This document shows, in pieces, positions 39,942-49,168 of a stretch of DNA of 64,000 bases (positions within the stretch are counted from its first letter, which is position 1; each line of letters opens with the position of its first letter). Made by a program: the position numbers and the translations under genes. Below the pieces are notes generated by a model, which saw only the letters and a list, made by a program, of their open reading frames with translations, ran no database searches and was not told the origin of the DNA. The stretch is from Pseudomonas sp. NFACC02 (GTDB taxonomy: Bacteria; Pseudomonadota; Gammaproteobacteria; Pseudomonadales; Pseudomonadaceae): the NCBI RefSeq assembly GCF_900110765.1, contig NZ_FOEO01000008.1, forward strand, positions 116,786-180,785, in the 5' to 3' direction.

Positions 39942-40700
39942 CTACTTATCGTCAGATGCGCCCGGAACATTAGGTATTTCGGCGGACAGGCCTTTAACTT
40001 CTTCCTGCATGCGCTTGAGGCCCAGGTGACGCACGTCGGTGCCGCGTACCAGATAGATCACCAGCTCCGAGATGTTGCGCGCGTGGTCGCCAATGCGCTC
40101 CAGCGAACGCAGCACCCAGATCACGCTCAGCACACGGGAGATCGAGCGCGGGTCCTCCATCATGTACGTCACCAGCTCACGCAGGGCCGTCTTGTACTCA
40201 CGGTCGATGGTCTTGTCGTACTGCGCGACCGACAGGGCCAGATCGGCGTCGAAGCGAGCGAACGAGTCGAGCGCATCGCGCACCATGCTGCGAACCTGAT
40301 CGCCGATATGGCGGACTTCCACGTAACCCCGCGGCGCCTCGCCCTCCTCGCACAACTGGATGGCGCGCCGCGCGATCTTGGTGGATTCGTCACCGATGCG
40401 CTCCAGGTCGATGACGGACTTGGAAATGCTGATGATCAGGCGCAGGTCCGAAGCGGCAGGCTGACGACGGGCCAGAATGCGCAGGCACTCCTCGTCGATG
40501 TTGCGCTCCATCTGGTTGATGCGGTCGTCGACTTCACGAACGCGCTGGGCAAGGCCCGAGTCGGCGTCGATCAGCGCGGTGACTGCGTCGTTGACCTGTT
40601 TCTCGACCAGACCACCCATTTCCAGCAGGTGGCTGCGAACTTCTTCCAGTTCAGCGTTGAACTGCTGGGAGATGTGATGTGTATGGCTGTCTTTGATCAT
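39942..40700 (-). CDS. phoU: Phosphate transport system regulator PhoU
   Basis: A 252-residue all-helical protein made of two PhoU repeats. Each carries the metal-binding ExxxD-type motif (EVDDRINQMERNIDEECLRI in the first, LERIGDHARNISE in the second). It links Pst transporter state to PhoR, keeping PhoB silent when phosphate is plentiful. It is last in the pst operon, 54 bp after pstB. Confidence 0.97.
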   Translation of the reverse strand: MIKDSHTHHISQQFNAELEEVRSHLLEMGGLVEKQVNDAVTALIDADSGLAQRVREVDDRINQMERNIDEECLRILARRQPAASDLRLIISISKSVIDLERIGDESTKIARRAIQLCEEGEAPRGYVEVRHIGDQVRSMVRDALDSFARFDADLALSVAQYDKTIDREYKTALRELVTYMMEDPRSISRVLSVIWVLRSLERIGDHARNISELVIYLVRGTDVRHLGLKRMQEEVKGLSAEIPNVPGASDDK

Positions 40701-40754
40701 GCTGAGTGTCCGTCCGATTGATTGCGCGGTGGTTCAGGGCTGACGAAACACGTG

Positions 40755-41588
40755 CTAGCCGTAACGACCGGTTATGTAGTCTTCAGTCTGTTTTTTGGTC
40801 GGGTTGGTGAACAACGTATCGGTGTCCCCGAACTCGACCACCTTGCCCATGTACAGAAACGCGGTGTAATCCGACACGCGCGCAGCCTGCTGCATGTTGT
40901 GGGTAACGATCACAATGGTGTATTTGGATTTCAGTTCGTAGATCAGCTCTTCGACTTTTAACGTCGAAATCGGGTCAAGCGCGGAGCACGGCTCATCCAG
41001 CAGCAGTACCTCGGGTTCGACGGCGATAGTGCGGGCGATCACCAGCCGTTGCTGCTGACCACCGGAAAGTCCGAGCGCAGACTCGTGCAGACGGTCTTTG
41101 ACCTCATCCCACAATGCCGCGCCACGCAAGGCCCACTCGACCGCCTCGTCGAGCGTGCGCTTTTTATTGATGCCCTGAATTCGCAGGCCATAAACGACGT
41201 TCTCGTAAATGGTCTTGGGGAACGGGTTGGGCTTCTGAAACACCATGCCCACGCGACGGCGCAGCTCGGCAACGTCCTCGCCCTTGGTGTAGATGTCATG
41301 CCCGTAAAGCTTGATTTCGCCCTCCACACGGCAGCCGTCGACCAGATCGTTCATCCGGTTGAAGGTGCGCAGCAAGGTCGATTTCCCGCAACCGGACGGC
41401 CCGATGAACGACGTGACACGCTGTTTCGGGATGTTCATCCGGATGTCGTACAGCGCCTGCTTTTCGCCGTAAAACAGGCTCAGGCCCGGCACTTCCAGCG
41501 CCACGGCTTCGCTGGCCAGGTCCAGTCCCTGGCGCTTGCGACCCAGTGCCGACAGGTTAATGCCGTGGGTGTGGGGTTCTTGCTGCAT
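40755..41588 (-). CDS. pstB: Phosphate ABC transporter ATP-binding protein PstB
   Basis: 277 residues from the ATG at 41588, supported by GGAG upstream. Walker [10 protein letters not shown], signature LSGGQQQR and Walker [14 protein letters not shown] are all present. The N-terminus has ~30 residues more than E. coli PstB, common in pseudomonads. It powers high-affinity phosphate uptake with PstA, PstC and PstS. Confidence 0.98.
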   Translation of the reverse strand: MQQEPHTHGINLSALGRKRQGLDLASEAVALEVPGLSLFYGEKQALYDIRMNIPKQRVTSFIGPSGCGKSTLLRTFNRMNDLVDGCRVEGEIKLYGHDIYTKGEDVAELRRRVGMVFQKPNPFPKTIYENVVYGLRIQGINKKRTLDEAVEWALRGAALWDEVKDRLHESALGLSGGQQQRLVIARTIAVEPEVLLLDEPCSALDPISTLKVEELIYELKSKYTIVIVTHNMQQAARVSDYTAFLYMGKVVEFGDTDTLFTNPTKKQTEDYITGRYG

Positions 41589-41700
41589 GTTCTCACTCCA
41601 TTCGTAGCTGCGAGCATTGAGCTGCAAGCTGCCAGTTTCGAGCAGAAGCGGCGTGCGGCATTTGACTGGCCGCGTGGAGCTTGCCGCTTGTGGCTTTCAC

Positions 41701-43371
41701 TCATTCTTCCAGCGCTTTGTACTTCTCACGCAGCCGGTTACGGATCGTCACCGCCGAGAGGTTCAACAACGCGATCACCAGCACCAGCAACAGCGCCGTG
41801 GCGTACACCAACGGCCGCGCCGCCTCGACGTTGGGGCTCTGAAAGCCGACATCGTAGATGTGAAAGCCCAGGTGCATGATCTTCTGGTCCAGGTGCAGAT
41901 ACGGATAATTGCCATCCAGCGGCAACGACGGCGCCAGCTTGACCACGCCAACCAGCATCAGTGGGGCAACCTCTCCCGCTGCGCGCGCCACGGCCAGGAT
42001 CAGGCCGGTCATCATGGCCGGACTGGCCATGGGCAGAACGATCTTCCACAGCGTTTCGGCCTTGGTCGCGCCCAGCGCGAGCGAGCCTTCGCGCAAGGTC
42101 AAAGGAATGCGCGCCAGACCTTCTTCGGTTGCAACGATGACCACCGGCACAGCCAGCAACGCTAACGTCAACGAAGCCCACAACAGGCCCGGCGTACCGA
42201 AGGTCGGGGCGGGAAGCGCCTCGGGGAAGAACAGCTGGTCAATCGAGCCGCCCAGCACGTAGACGAAAAAGCCCAGACCGAACACACCGTAGACGATAGC
42301 CGGAACACCAGCGAGGTTGTTCACCGCAATGCGGATCAGTCGGGTCACCGGCCCCTGGCGTGCATACTCACGCAGGTAAACCGCCGCCAGTACGCCGAAG
42401 GGCGTCACGATCACCGCCATGATCATCGTCATCATGACCGTGCCGAAAATCGCCGGGAAAATCCCGCCTTCGGTATTCGCCTCACGCGGGTCGTCGCTGA
42501 GGAATTCCCACAACTTCTGGAAATAGAAGCCCAGTTTGGTGCCGACACCCATGGCGTTTGGTTGATAGGCGTGAACCACCTTGCCCAGGCTGATCTCGAC
42601 TTCTTTGCCGTTGGCGTCGCGTGCGGTCAGGCTGTCGCGGTTGAACTCAGCGTGCAACGCCCCGAGACGGGACTCGATGTCCTTGTAGCGTGCATCGTAC
42701 TCGGCGCGCTCCGAGGCCATATCTGCCTGGGCTTCTGCATCGAGCTTGCCGCTCAGTTCAAGTTTGCGGGCTTGCAGACGCAGACGCTCGATACCGTGGT
42801 TGATGGCCCCGATGTCTGACTTTTCCAGACCGTCCAGTTCGTCCGAGATCGCCTGCACCCGCTTGATACGTTCCTGCAGTTGCGGCCAGGCCGCTTCTCC
42901 CTGGGCGACGACTTTACCGTTCTCTTTGACGTTGACCAGATAGCCGTAAAAATTGCCCCACTCGCGGCGCTCGATCGTCATCAGGTCGGCAGGCTTGGTC
43001 TGATCGGTGAGCCATTCGCCGATCACCCAGTTGAAATCGCTGGGGTTGAGGTCGCGATTACCGACTTTGAACAGATCGCGCGTCATGAACTCAGGACCGT
43101 GATCGGGCACCGGAAGGCCGGCGGCCTTGAGGCGGGCACGCGGCACTTGCTCGGACTGCACCAATTCGCCGACCAGTACATGCTTCTCCTGGCCCGGCAC
43201 GTCGTAGTGCGCGGAGATCACGTCGGCAGGCCAGAAATGCCCAAGGCCGCGCACGGCAATCACCGCCAACAGGCCGATGGTCATGATCACAGCGATGGAA
43301 ACAGCGCCCGCACTCAACCAGACGCCGGGGGCGCCACTTTTGAACCAGCTCTTCAGGGAGGTCTTTTTCAT
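41701..43371 (-). CDS. pstA: Phosphate ABC transporter permease PstA, enlarged
   Basis: A 556-residue permease, nearly twice the usual ~290-300. After a first membrane helix (about 20-42) it has a large insert (about 45-300) predicted to face the periplasm, with a charged coiled-coil stretch (LEKSDIGAINHGIERLRLQA through about 250). The C-terminal ~250 residues are the normal permease with EAA-loop motif GATKAETLWKIVLPMASPAM. It starts 15 bp after pstC. Confidence 0.94.
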   Translation of the reverse strand: MKKTSLKSWFKSGAPGVWLSAGAVSIAVIMTIGLLAVIAVRGLGHFWPADVISAHYDVPGQEKHVLVGELVQSEQVPRARLKAAGLPVPDHGPEFMTRDLFKVGNRDLNPSDFNWVIGEWLTDQTKPADLMTIERREWGNFYGYLVNVKENGKVVAQGEAAWPQLQERIKRVQAISDELDGLEKSDIGAINHGIERLRLQARKLELSGKLDAEAQADMASERAEYDARYKDIESRLGALHAEFNRDSLTARDANGKEVEISLGKVVHAYQPNAMGVGTKLGFYFQKLWEFLSDDPREANTEGGIFPAIFGTVMMTMIMAVIVTPFGVLAAVYLREYARQGPVTRLIRIAVNNLAGVPAIVYGVFGLGFFVYVLGGSIDQLFFPEALPAPTFGTPGLLWASLTLALLAVPVVIVATEEGLARIPLTLREGSLALGATKAETLWKIVLPMASPAMMTGLILAVARAAGEVAPLMLVGVVKLAPSLPLDGNYPYLHLDQKIMHLGFHIYDVGFQSPNVEAARPLVYATALLLVLVIALLNLSAVTIRNRLREKYKALEE

Positions 43372-43386
43372 CTGTTTCTACCAGCC

Positions 43387-45672
43387 CTAGAGAGACGAAT
43401 ACTTCTTGCGCAGGCGCTGACGAATCAGCTCCGCCAAGGTATTCATGACAAAGGTGAACATCAGCAGCACCAACGCCGCCAGGAACAACACGCGGTAGTG
43501 ACTGCCGCCGACTTCGGACTCCGGCATTTCTACCGCAACGTTGGCCGCCAGGGTGCGCATGCCTTCGAACAGGTTCATGTCCATGATCGGCGTATTGCCG
43601 GTGGCCATCAGCACGATCATGGTTTCACCCACCGCGCGGCCCATGCCGATCATCAGTGCCGAGAAAATGCCAGGACTGGCGGTGAGGATGACCACGCGGG
43701 TCAAGGTCTGCCAAGGCGTCGCGCCCAGGGCGAGTGAGCCAAGGGTCAGGCCGCGCGGCACGCTGAAGATGGCGTCTTCAGCAATCGAATAGATATTGGG
43801 TATGACCGCAAACCCCATCGCCAGCCCGACCACCAGCGCGTTGCGCTGGTCGTAGGTAATACCGAGGTCGTTGGTGATCCACGAGCGCATGTCGCCGCCG
43901 AAGAACACGTTCTCCATGTGCGAACTCATGCCCAACGAAACCCAGCCCACCAGCAGAATCACAGGGATCAGAATGGCGCTTTCCCAACCGTCCGGCACTC
44001 GCAGGCGGATCGACTCAGGCAGACGGGTCCACAGGAACCCCGCAAGCAAGACGCCGATTGGCGTGAAGATCAGCAGACTGAAGATTCCCGGTAGATGCCC
44101 TTCCAGATAAGGCGCCAGAAACAGACCGGCGAAGAAGCCGAGAATCACCGTCGGCATGGCTTCCATCAGCTCGATGACCGGCTTGACCTTGCGGCGCATG
44201 CGAGGCGCCATGAAGTACGCCGTGTAGATGGCCGCGGCAACCGCCAGAGGCGCTGCCAGCAGCATCGCGTAAAACGCGGCCTTGAGCGTACCGTAGGTCA
44301 GCGGCGCCAGGCTCAGTTTGGGCTCGAAATCACTATTGGACGCGGTGGACTGCCAAATGTACTTGGGCTCGTCGTAGTTCTCGTACCAGACCTTGTCCCA
44401 CAGCGCGCTCCACGAGACTTCCGGGTGCGGGTTCTTCAGTTCCAGCGGTAACAGCTTGCCGCTGTCCTCGACAATGATGCGATCGGCACGCGGCGACATG
44501 CCCATGAGGGCCGGGCCGCTGGCGACCGGGTCGATCAGCAGCGTGCGGTGTGCGGTGCTGTGAAACACACCCAGCTTGCCGGCGGTGTCCATGGCGATGA
44601 AGCCTTTGCGGCGTTGCTCGGCAGTGATCTGGGAGATCGGTGCGCCGCCCAGTTTGAAGTCCCGAATGTGCTGGAGGCGCATTTCGCCATCGACATCACG
44701 GGCCATGAACCACTGCGCGATGTTGCCTCTGGAGCTGCCAATCATCAGCGAGATACCGCCAACGAGCTGAGTGCTGGCCGTGGTTTCGGCACTGGCGTCT
44801 TCCAGCAGTTTGTAACGGCCGTTCAGCGTGCGGTCGTGCAGGTTGAAGACGTCCGCTTGGGCGCGGCCATTGATCACATACAGCCATTGCTGACGCGGGT
44901 CGACATAGATCGCCTTCACTGTCGCAGACAATTGCGGCAGGTCGATGCGGCGTAGCTCGTTCGTCGTCTCACCGGTCATCAGGTTTTCGGCCTGCGTCAA
45001 AGACAACACATGCAGCTGGGTACCGGTCGCACCCGCGAGAATCAAGGTGGAGTCACTGGCATTGAGGTTGACGTGCTCCAGCGCCCGGCCTTCTTCGTCG
45101 AGCACCAAAGGCGTCTCGCCATAGGGATACGTGATGGCCGGCGTGATGGTTTTCTTGTTGCCTGGGTAGGTGATCGGGTACGAATGTTTGAACACCAGCA
45201 CCTGACCATTGGACAGACCCACTGCAATCAATGGTTTGCCGGGTTGATCCTGCGCAACCGAGGTGACGTGCGCGCCAGCGGGCAAGGGCAACGCCACGCG
45301 AGACAGTTCACTGCCATCAGTAAGATCGAAGAACAGCGCCTCGCCCTTATCGGATACGCGCATGGCGACCTGATTCTGCTCTTCAATGACCAACACCATC
45401 GGCTTGCCAGCACCTTGCATCCACGCAGGCGTCAGAGCGGCGTTGGCGGTCAACTTCGCCCCCTGAAAAAGCGGCGCGACGACATAGGCGAGGTAAAAGA
45501 AAATCAGGGTGATTGCGGCCAGCACGGCAAGACCGCCGACCAGCACATACCAGCGCGTCAGACGGTCCTTGAGCGCACGAATACGACGCTTGCGTTGCAG
45601 CTCGGGCGTATTGAAATCAATGCGCTCGGGAGGGGATCTTTCGGTCATCGATGAATTGGCCAAATCATTCAT
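43387..45672 (-). CDS. pstC: Phosphate ABC transporter permease PstC, enlarged
   Basis: 761 residues from the ATG at 45672 (AGGG upstream; a GTG two codons earlier is possible). Usual PstC is ~310-320. After a membrane helix at ~45-70 comes a ~380-residue extracytoplasmic region rich in beta-strand repeats (for example MVLVIEEQNQVAMRVSDKG, PLIAVGLSNGQVLVFKH), suggestive of a beta-propeller. The permease domain fills the last ~300 residues (EAMPTVILGFFAGL, GATPWQTLTRVVI). A Pho box sits 23 bp upstream. First gene of pstC-pstA-pstB-phoU. Confidence 0.93.
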   Translation of the reverse strand: MNDLANSSMTERSPPERIDFNTPELQRKRRIRALKDRLTRWYVLVGGLAVLAAITLIFFYLAYVVAPLFQGAKLTANAALTPAWMQGAGKPMVLVIEEQNQVAMRVSDKGEALFFDLTDGSELSRVALPLPAGAHVTSVAQDQPGKPLIAVGLSNGQVLVFKHSYPITYPGNKKTITPAITYPYGETPLVLDEEGRALEHVNLNASDSTLILAGATGTQLHVLSLTQAENLMTGETTNELRRIDLPQLSATVKAIYVDPRQQWLYVINGRAQADVFNLHDRTLNGRYKLLEDASAETTASTQLVGGISLMIGSSRGNIAQWFMARDVDGEMRLQHIRDFKLGGAPISQITAEQRRKGFIAMDTAGKLGVFHSTAHRTLLIDPVASGPALMGMSPRADRIIVEDSGKLLPLELKNPHPEVSWSALWDKVWYENYDEPKYIWQSTASNSDFEPKLSLAPLTYGTLKAAFYAMLLAAPLAVAAAIYTAYFMAPRMRRKVKPVIELMEAMPTVILGFFAGLFLAPYLEGHLPGIFSLLIFTPIGVLLAGFLWTRLPESIRLRVPDGWESAILIPVILLVGWVSLGMSSHMENVFFGGDMRSWITNDLGITYDQRNALVVGLAMGFAVIPNIYSIAEDAIFSVPRGLTLGSLALGATPWQTLTRVVILTASPGIFSALMIGMGRAVGETMIVLMATGNTPIMDMNLFEGMRTLAANVAVEMPESEVGGSHYRVLFLAALVLLMFTFVMNTLAELIRQRLRKKYSSL

Positions 45673-45694
45673 GCGCACACCCTAGCCACTCTGT

Positions 45695-45712
45695 ATGACA
45701 AATACATGACAG
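45695..45712 (-). promoter_or_regulatory. Pho box upstream of pstC
   Basis: The minus-strand sequence CTGTCAT-GTAT-TTGTCAT matches the PhoB consensus at 13 of 14 half-site positions. It gives pstCAB-phoU its own PhoB-controlled start, separate from pstS. Confidence 0.85.
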
Positions 45713-45723
45713 CGTGGTGACGC

Positions 45724-45757
45724 AAAAAAGCCCGTCGCCCCTGAATCGTGGCAACGG
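45724..45757 (-). terminator. Intrinsic terminator after pstS
   Basis: On the minus strand CCGTTGCC...GGCGACGG (one G-T pair) is followed by GCTTTTTTG. It lies about 110 bp past pstS and 12 bp before the pstC Pho box. Confidence 0.8.
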
Positions 45758-45867
45758 ACTGCTCATTGTTTCGCGAGCCTCGTTCCATAAGGCCTTTTTC
45801 GTTTTTGGCGGGACGAACCTGTCACCCCGCATCAGGGTTATCCGCAGGCGCCTGGCGCCAGCCGTTC

Positions 45868-46839
45868 TTATAGCCCCAGATCAGCCAACGCCTTGCTTAC
45901 AACCTTGGCTGGTAGAGGAATGTACCCGTCTTTCATGACAACTTCCTGACCCTGTCTGGACAGCACCAGTTTTACGAACTCGGCTTCCAGTGGATTCAGC
46001 GGCTTGTTCGGCGCCTTGTTGACGTAGACATAAAGGAAGCGCGCCAGTGGATACGTGCCGTTGAGCGCGTTGGCTTCGTTGTCTTCGACGAACTCGCCGC
46101 CCTCCTTCCTCGCCAGCGGTACGGTGCGCACGCTGGACGTTTTATAACCGATGCCTGAATAACCAATGCCATTGAGTGAGCTGCTGATCGAGCTCACCAC
46201 CGACGCCGAACCCGGTTGCTCGTTGACGTTCGGTTTGAAGTCACCTTTGCACAAGGCTTCTTCCTTGAAGTAACCGTAGGTGCCAGACACCGAGTTACGC
46301 CCGAACAGCTGTATCGATTTTCCTGCCAGGTTACCGGTCAGTCCGACATCACCCCAGGTTTTCGCGTCAGTCTTGGCGCCACACAGTCGAGTCGCCGAAA
46401 AAATCGCGTCCACTTGCTGCAAGGTCAGGCCCTTGATCGGGTTGTCCTTGTGGACAAATATCGCCAGTGCATCGACCGCGACCGGAATCGCCGTCGGCTT
46501 GTAACCATACTTTTGCTCGAAGGCGGACAGCTCGCCGTCCTTCATTTTTCGACTCATGGGGCCCAGCGTGGCCGTGCCCTCGGTCAGCGCAGGTGGTGCC
46601 GTCGACGACCCGGCCGCCTGAATCTGGATATTGACGCTTGGATATTCCTTTTTATAAGCCTCGGCCCACATCGTCATCAGGTTGGCCAAGGTATCGGAAC
46701 CCACACTTGAAAGGTTGCCGGACACACCCGTGGTTCTGGCGTAAGGCTGAATCGCCGGGTCAACCGCCGCCACCGCGTGAACCGTAGCGACGCTTGCTGC
46801 GGCGAACGTGAATGCGGTCATCAAAAGCTTGAGTGTCAT
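45868..46839 (-). CDS. pstS: Periplasmic phosphate-binding protein PstS
   Basis: 323 residues from the ATG at 46839, chosen for CAGGAGCC upstream; the frame extends to 46887 but would spoil the signal peptide. Signal peptide ends near AVA (residue ~25). The phosphate-binding [10 protein letters not shown] loop and [13 protein letters not shown] match the DING/PstS-like subgroup of pseudomonads. It delivers phosphate to PstCAB and sits upstream as a separately terminated gene. Confidence 0.96.
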   Translation of the reverse strand: MTLKLLMTAFTFAAASVATVHAVAAVDPAIQPYARTTGVSGNLSSVGSDTLANLMTMWAEAYKKEYPSVNIQIQAAGSSTAPPALTEGTATLGPMSRKMKDGELSAFEQKYGYKPTAIPVAVDALAIFVHKDNPIKGLTLQQVDAIFSATRLCGAKTDAKTWGDVGLTGNLAGKSIQLFGRNSVSGTYGYFKEEALCKGDFKPNVNEQPGSASVVSSISSSLNGIGYSGIGYKTSSVRTVPLARKEGGEFVEDNEANALNGTYPLARFLYVYVNKAPNKPLNPLEAEFVKLVLSRQGQEVVMKDGYIPLPAKVVSKALADLGL

Positions 46840-46898
46840 GCCTGGCTCCTGGCGAGATAGAGGATTGGCCGGGTTTGTGATGGCCATGTGACTACTCT

Positions 46899-46927
46899 AT
46901 GACCGAGATATGACAATAAAATGAAAG
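46899..46927 (-). promoter_or_regulatory. Pho box array upstream of pstS
   Basis: Minus strand shows three half-sites in 11-bp register: CTTTCAT-TTTA-TTGTCAT-ATCT-CGGTCAT. The two later ones form the best box (46899-46916). The array begins inside the T-rich tail of the neighbouring terminator. Confidence 0.82.
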
Positions 46928-46955
46928 GCCGCCATCCTTTTAAGGTGGCGGCCTT
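46925..46955 (-). terminator. Intrinsic terminator after the MFS permease gene
   Basis: AAGGCCGCCA / TGGCGGCCTT stem with an inner CCTT/AAGG extension, then TTTCATTTTATT on the minus strand. Its tail overlaps the pstS Pho boxes. Confidence 0.8.
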
Positions 46956-46995
46956 AAATTAAGCCGTTCGTTTGCAACAAGGCATTTCTCTTGTA

Positions 46996-48288
46996 TCAGT
47001 CGAGCTTTCGCTTCAGCAGATACACCCCGATCACCATCCCCAGCACGCACAACCCCGCCACGTACCAGCTTGGCCCCATCGGATTGGCCTTGAGCATCAG
47101 CGTTACGACCATTGGCGTCAGGCCGCCGAAGATGGCGTACGCCAGGTTGTAGGAGAACGACAAGCCCGAGAAGCGCACAACAGGCGGGAAGGCTTTCACC
47201 ATCACGAACGGCACGGCGCCGATGGTGCCGACGAACAGGCCGGTGATGGCGTAAAGCGGGTACAGCCCGTCAGGATAAGCGCCAATGGTGTGGTAGAAGG
47301 TCCAGGAGCTGACCAGCAAACCCAGCGAACCCAGCAAGAACACCAGACCCGCGCCAAAGCGATCCGCCAGCGCGCCAGCGCCGATGCAGCCCAGACTCAG
47401 CATGACAATCGCCACGCTGTTGGCTTTCAACGTGACGGCCGGGGCGAAGCCGTAGGTGGTTTGCAGCAGGGTCGGGGTCATCAGAATGACCACAACCACG
47501 CCCGCCGACAGTAGCCAGGTCAGCGCCATCGACAGCACAACGGCGCCGCGATGGTCACGCAGCACAGCCTTCAGCGGGACTTCTTCGGCCAGTGCCTTGC
47601 GCAGTTGAAGCTCAGCGAAGACCGGGGTCTCGTGCAGCCAGCGACGCAGGTAGACCGACATCAGCCCGAACACACCACCCAGCAGAAAGGGAATACGCCA
47701 GGCGTAGTCCGACACCTCGGCCGGGGTATAGAGGCTGTTGATCCAGGTCGCCACCAGCGAACCGAGCAAAATGCCGGCGGTGAGGCCTGACGTGAGGGTA
47801 CCGCAGGCGTAACCGACGTTACGTGCGGGAACGTGTTCGGAAACGAATACCCACGCACCCGGCACTTCGCCACCGATGGCGGCGCCCTGAATGACGCGCA
47901 TCAGCAGCAACAAAAGCGGCGCCCAGATTCCGATCTGCGCGTAGGTGGGCAGCAAGCCCATGATCAAGGTCGGCACGGCCATCAGGAAAATGCTCAAGGT
48001 GAACATTTTCTTGCGGCCCAGCAGATCGCCAAAATGCGCCATGACGATGCCGCCCAACGGACGAGCCAGATAACCGGCGGCAAAAATGCCAAACGTTTGC
48101 ATCAAACGCAGCCATTCCGGCATGTCTACCGGGAAGAACAGCTTGCCGACCACCGCCGCAAAGAACACGAAAATGATGAAGTCGTAGAATTCCAGCGCAC
48201 CGCCAAGGGCGGAAAGCGACAGGGTTTTGTAATCGTTGCGGGTCAGTGGACGCGACGGCTGCGTGGCACTTGTAGACACAGAGGACAT
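46996..48288 (-). CDS. MFS transporter, metabolite:H+ symporter (ProP-like)
   Basis: A 430-residue, 12-helix permease. GALEFYDFIIFVFFA in helix 1 and the loop GDLLGRKKMF are hallmarks of the metabolite:H+ symporter group, and the second conserved loop is ADRFGAGLVF. Members carry dicarboxylates, citrate, proline/betaine or shikimate; no substrate is assigned. It ends at a terminator that abuts the pst regulatory region and has a conserved position in pseudomonads. Confidence 0.9.
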   Translation of the reverse strand: MSSVSTSATQPSRPLTRNDYKTLSLSALGGALEFYDFIIFVFFAAVVGKLFFPVDMPEWLRLMQTFGIFAAGYLARPLGGIVMAHFGDLLGRKKMFTLSIFLMAVPTLIMGLLPTYAQIGIWAPLLLLLMRVIQGAAIGGEVPGAWVFVSEHVPARNVGYACGTLTSGLTAGILLGSLVATWINSLYTPAEVSDYAWRIPFLLGGVFGLMSVYLRRWLHETPVFAELQLRKALAEEVPLKAVLRDHRGAVVLSMALTWLLSAGVVVVILMTPTLLQTTYGFAPAVTLKANSVAIVMLSLGCIGAGALADRFGAGLVFLLGSLGLLVSSWTFYHTIGAYPDGLYPLYAITGLFVGTIGAVPFVMVKAFPPVVRFSGLSFSYNLAYAIFGGLTPMVVTLMLKANPMGPSWYVAGLCVLGMVIGVYLLKRKLD

Positions 48289-48666
48289 GACAGTGGCTTC
48301 TCTTTGAGGCTCTCTTGGGACGAAAAATCAGCAGCAATGCAGCCGCGGATAGCGGCCGTGCACGCGATTTATCGACTCGAAGATGTAATCGGGCATCAAA
48401 ATTGCGTGCCAATAACGGCGTAGTGCGCCAAATCGGTCCGGCACGATAGCAAATTGTTTCCAAATACACATAGACCGAAACAACGGTCCGTCAAAATGAG
48501 AACCGGACGGTCGAAGCTTCAACCATGCCCCGATATACTTTCTGGCCGCGACTCAACCGGTCTTTTCAGGGAAGTTGTGCGAAACCCATTACCCAGTCGT
48601 TTTCGCAGAGTTTCCCTAATTAATGCAGTGAAGACGTAGCGTCATGGGTCAGAGGGACCCCAGGCA
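48289..48666. other. 378-bp intergenic region without a recognised gene
   Basis: Divergent promoter space between the MFS permease and the thioesterase gene. It is visibly more AT-rich in the middle (about 48440-48490). A short inverted element GGTCCGTC...GACGGTCG-like surrounds 48484-48520, too imperfect to call. No coding frame with conserved features seen. Confidence 0.5.
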
Positions 48667-49068
48667 ATGAACGAGTTAGAACAGGAAGATCCAATCCCGC
48701 AGGGCGATCTCGCTTTGCAAATCACCGCTCTGCCTCGCGAAACCAATGGTTTTGGCGACATTTTCGGTGGCTGGCTGGTCGCCCAAATGGACCTGGCAGG
48801 CACTGCCATGGCCAGCAAGGTCGCAGGCGGCCGCGTGGCAACCGTCGCAATCGACCGCATGGCATTTCTGGTTCCAGTGGCCGTCGGCGCGCAGTTGTCG
48901 TTCTATACGCAAACCCTGGAAATTGGCCGCAGCTCAATCCAGATGATGGTCGAGGTATGGAGCGACGATCCGCTGTCCAGCGAATGGCGCAAGGTGACTG
49001 AAGCTGTATTCGTGTTCGTCGCGATCGACGGCAGCGGCCGTACGCGTTCGGTGCCCGCGAGGCGCTAA
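48667..49068 (+). CDS. Acyl-CoA thioesterase, YciA/hotdog type
   Basis: A 133-residue single hotdog-fold protein. NGFGDIFGGWLVAQMDLAG carries the catalytic-site Asp and the CoA-binding turn of the YciA/BFIT group, followed by the long central helix. It should hydrolyse acyl-CoAs in the cytoplasm; chain length is not predictable. The N-terminus MNELEQEDPIPQGDLALQ is acidic, as in relatives. Confidence 0.9.
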   Translation: MNELEQEDPIPQGDLALQITALPRETNGFGDIFGGWLVAQMDLAGTAMASKVAGGRVATVAIDRMAFLVPVAVGAQLSFYTQTLEIGRSSIQMMVEVWSDDPLSSEWRKVTEAVFVFVAIDGSGRTRSVPARR

Positions 49069-49168
49069 ACCCGCCTGACGTTACGTGCATCGCACTTGGC
49101 ATGGCGCACTAAACTCATCAAGCTTGGCGCAGTCTGATTCAGTCACTGTCCTTTGAGTGAGTACCCCT

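Noticed and set aside
41617..41879. Forward frames around the pstB-pstA gap
   Set aside because: They overlap pstA and only cover a 112-bp intergenic stretch containing short decayed repeat-like words (GAGCTTGCCGCTTG). No coding signature.
48484..48520. Inverted element GGTCCGTC / GGACGGTC before the thioesterase gene
   Set aside because: The arms are imperfect and partly overlapping, with no terminator tail or known operator match.
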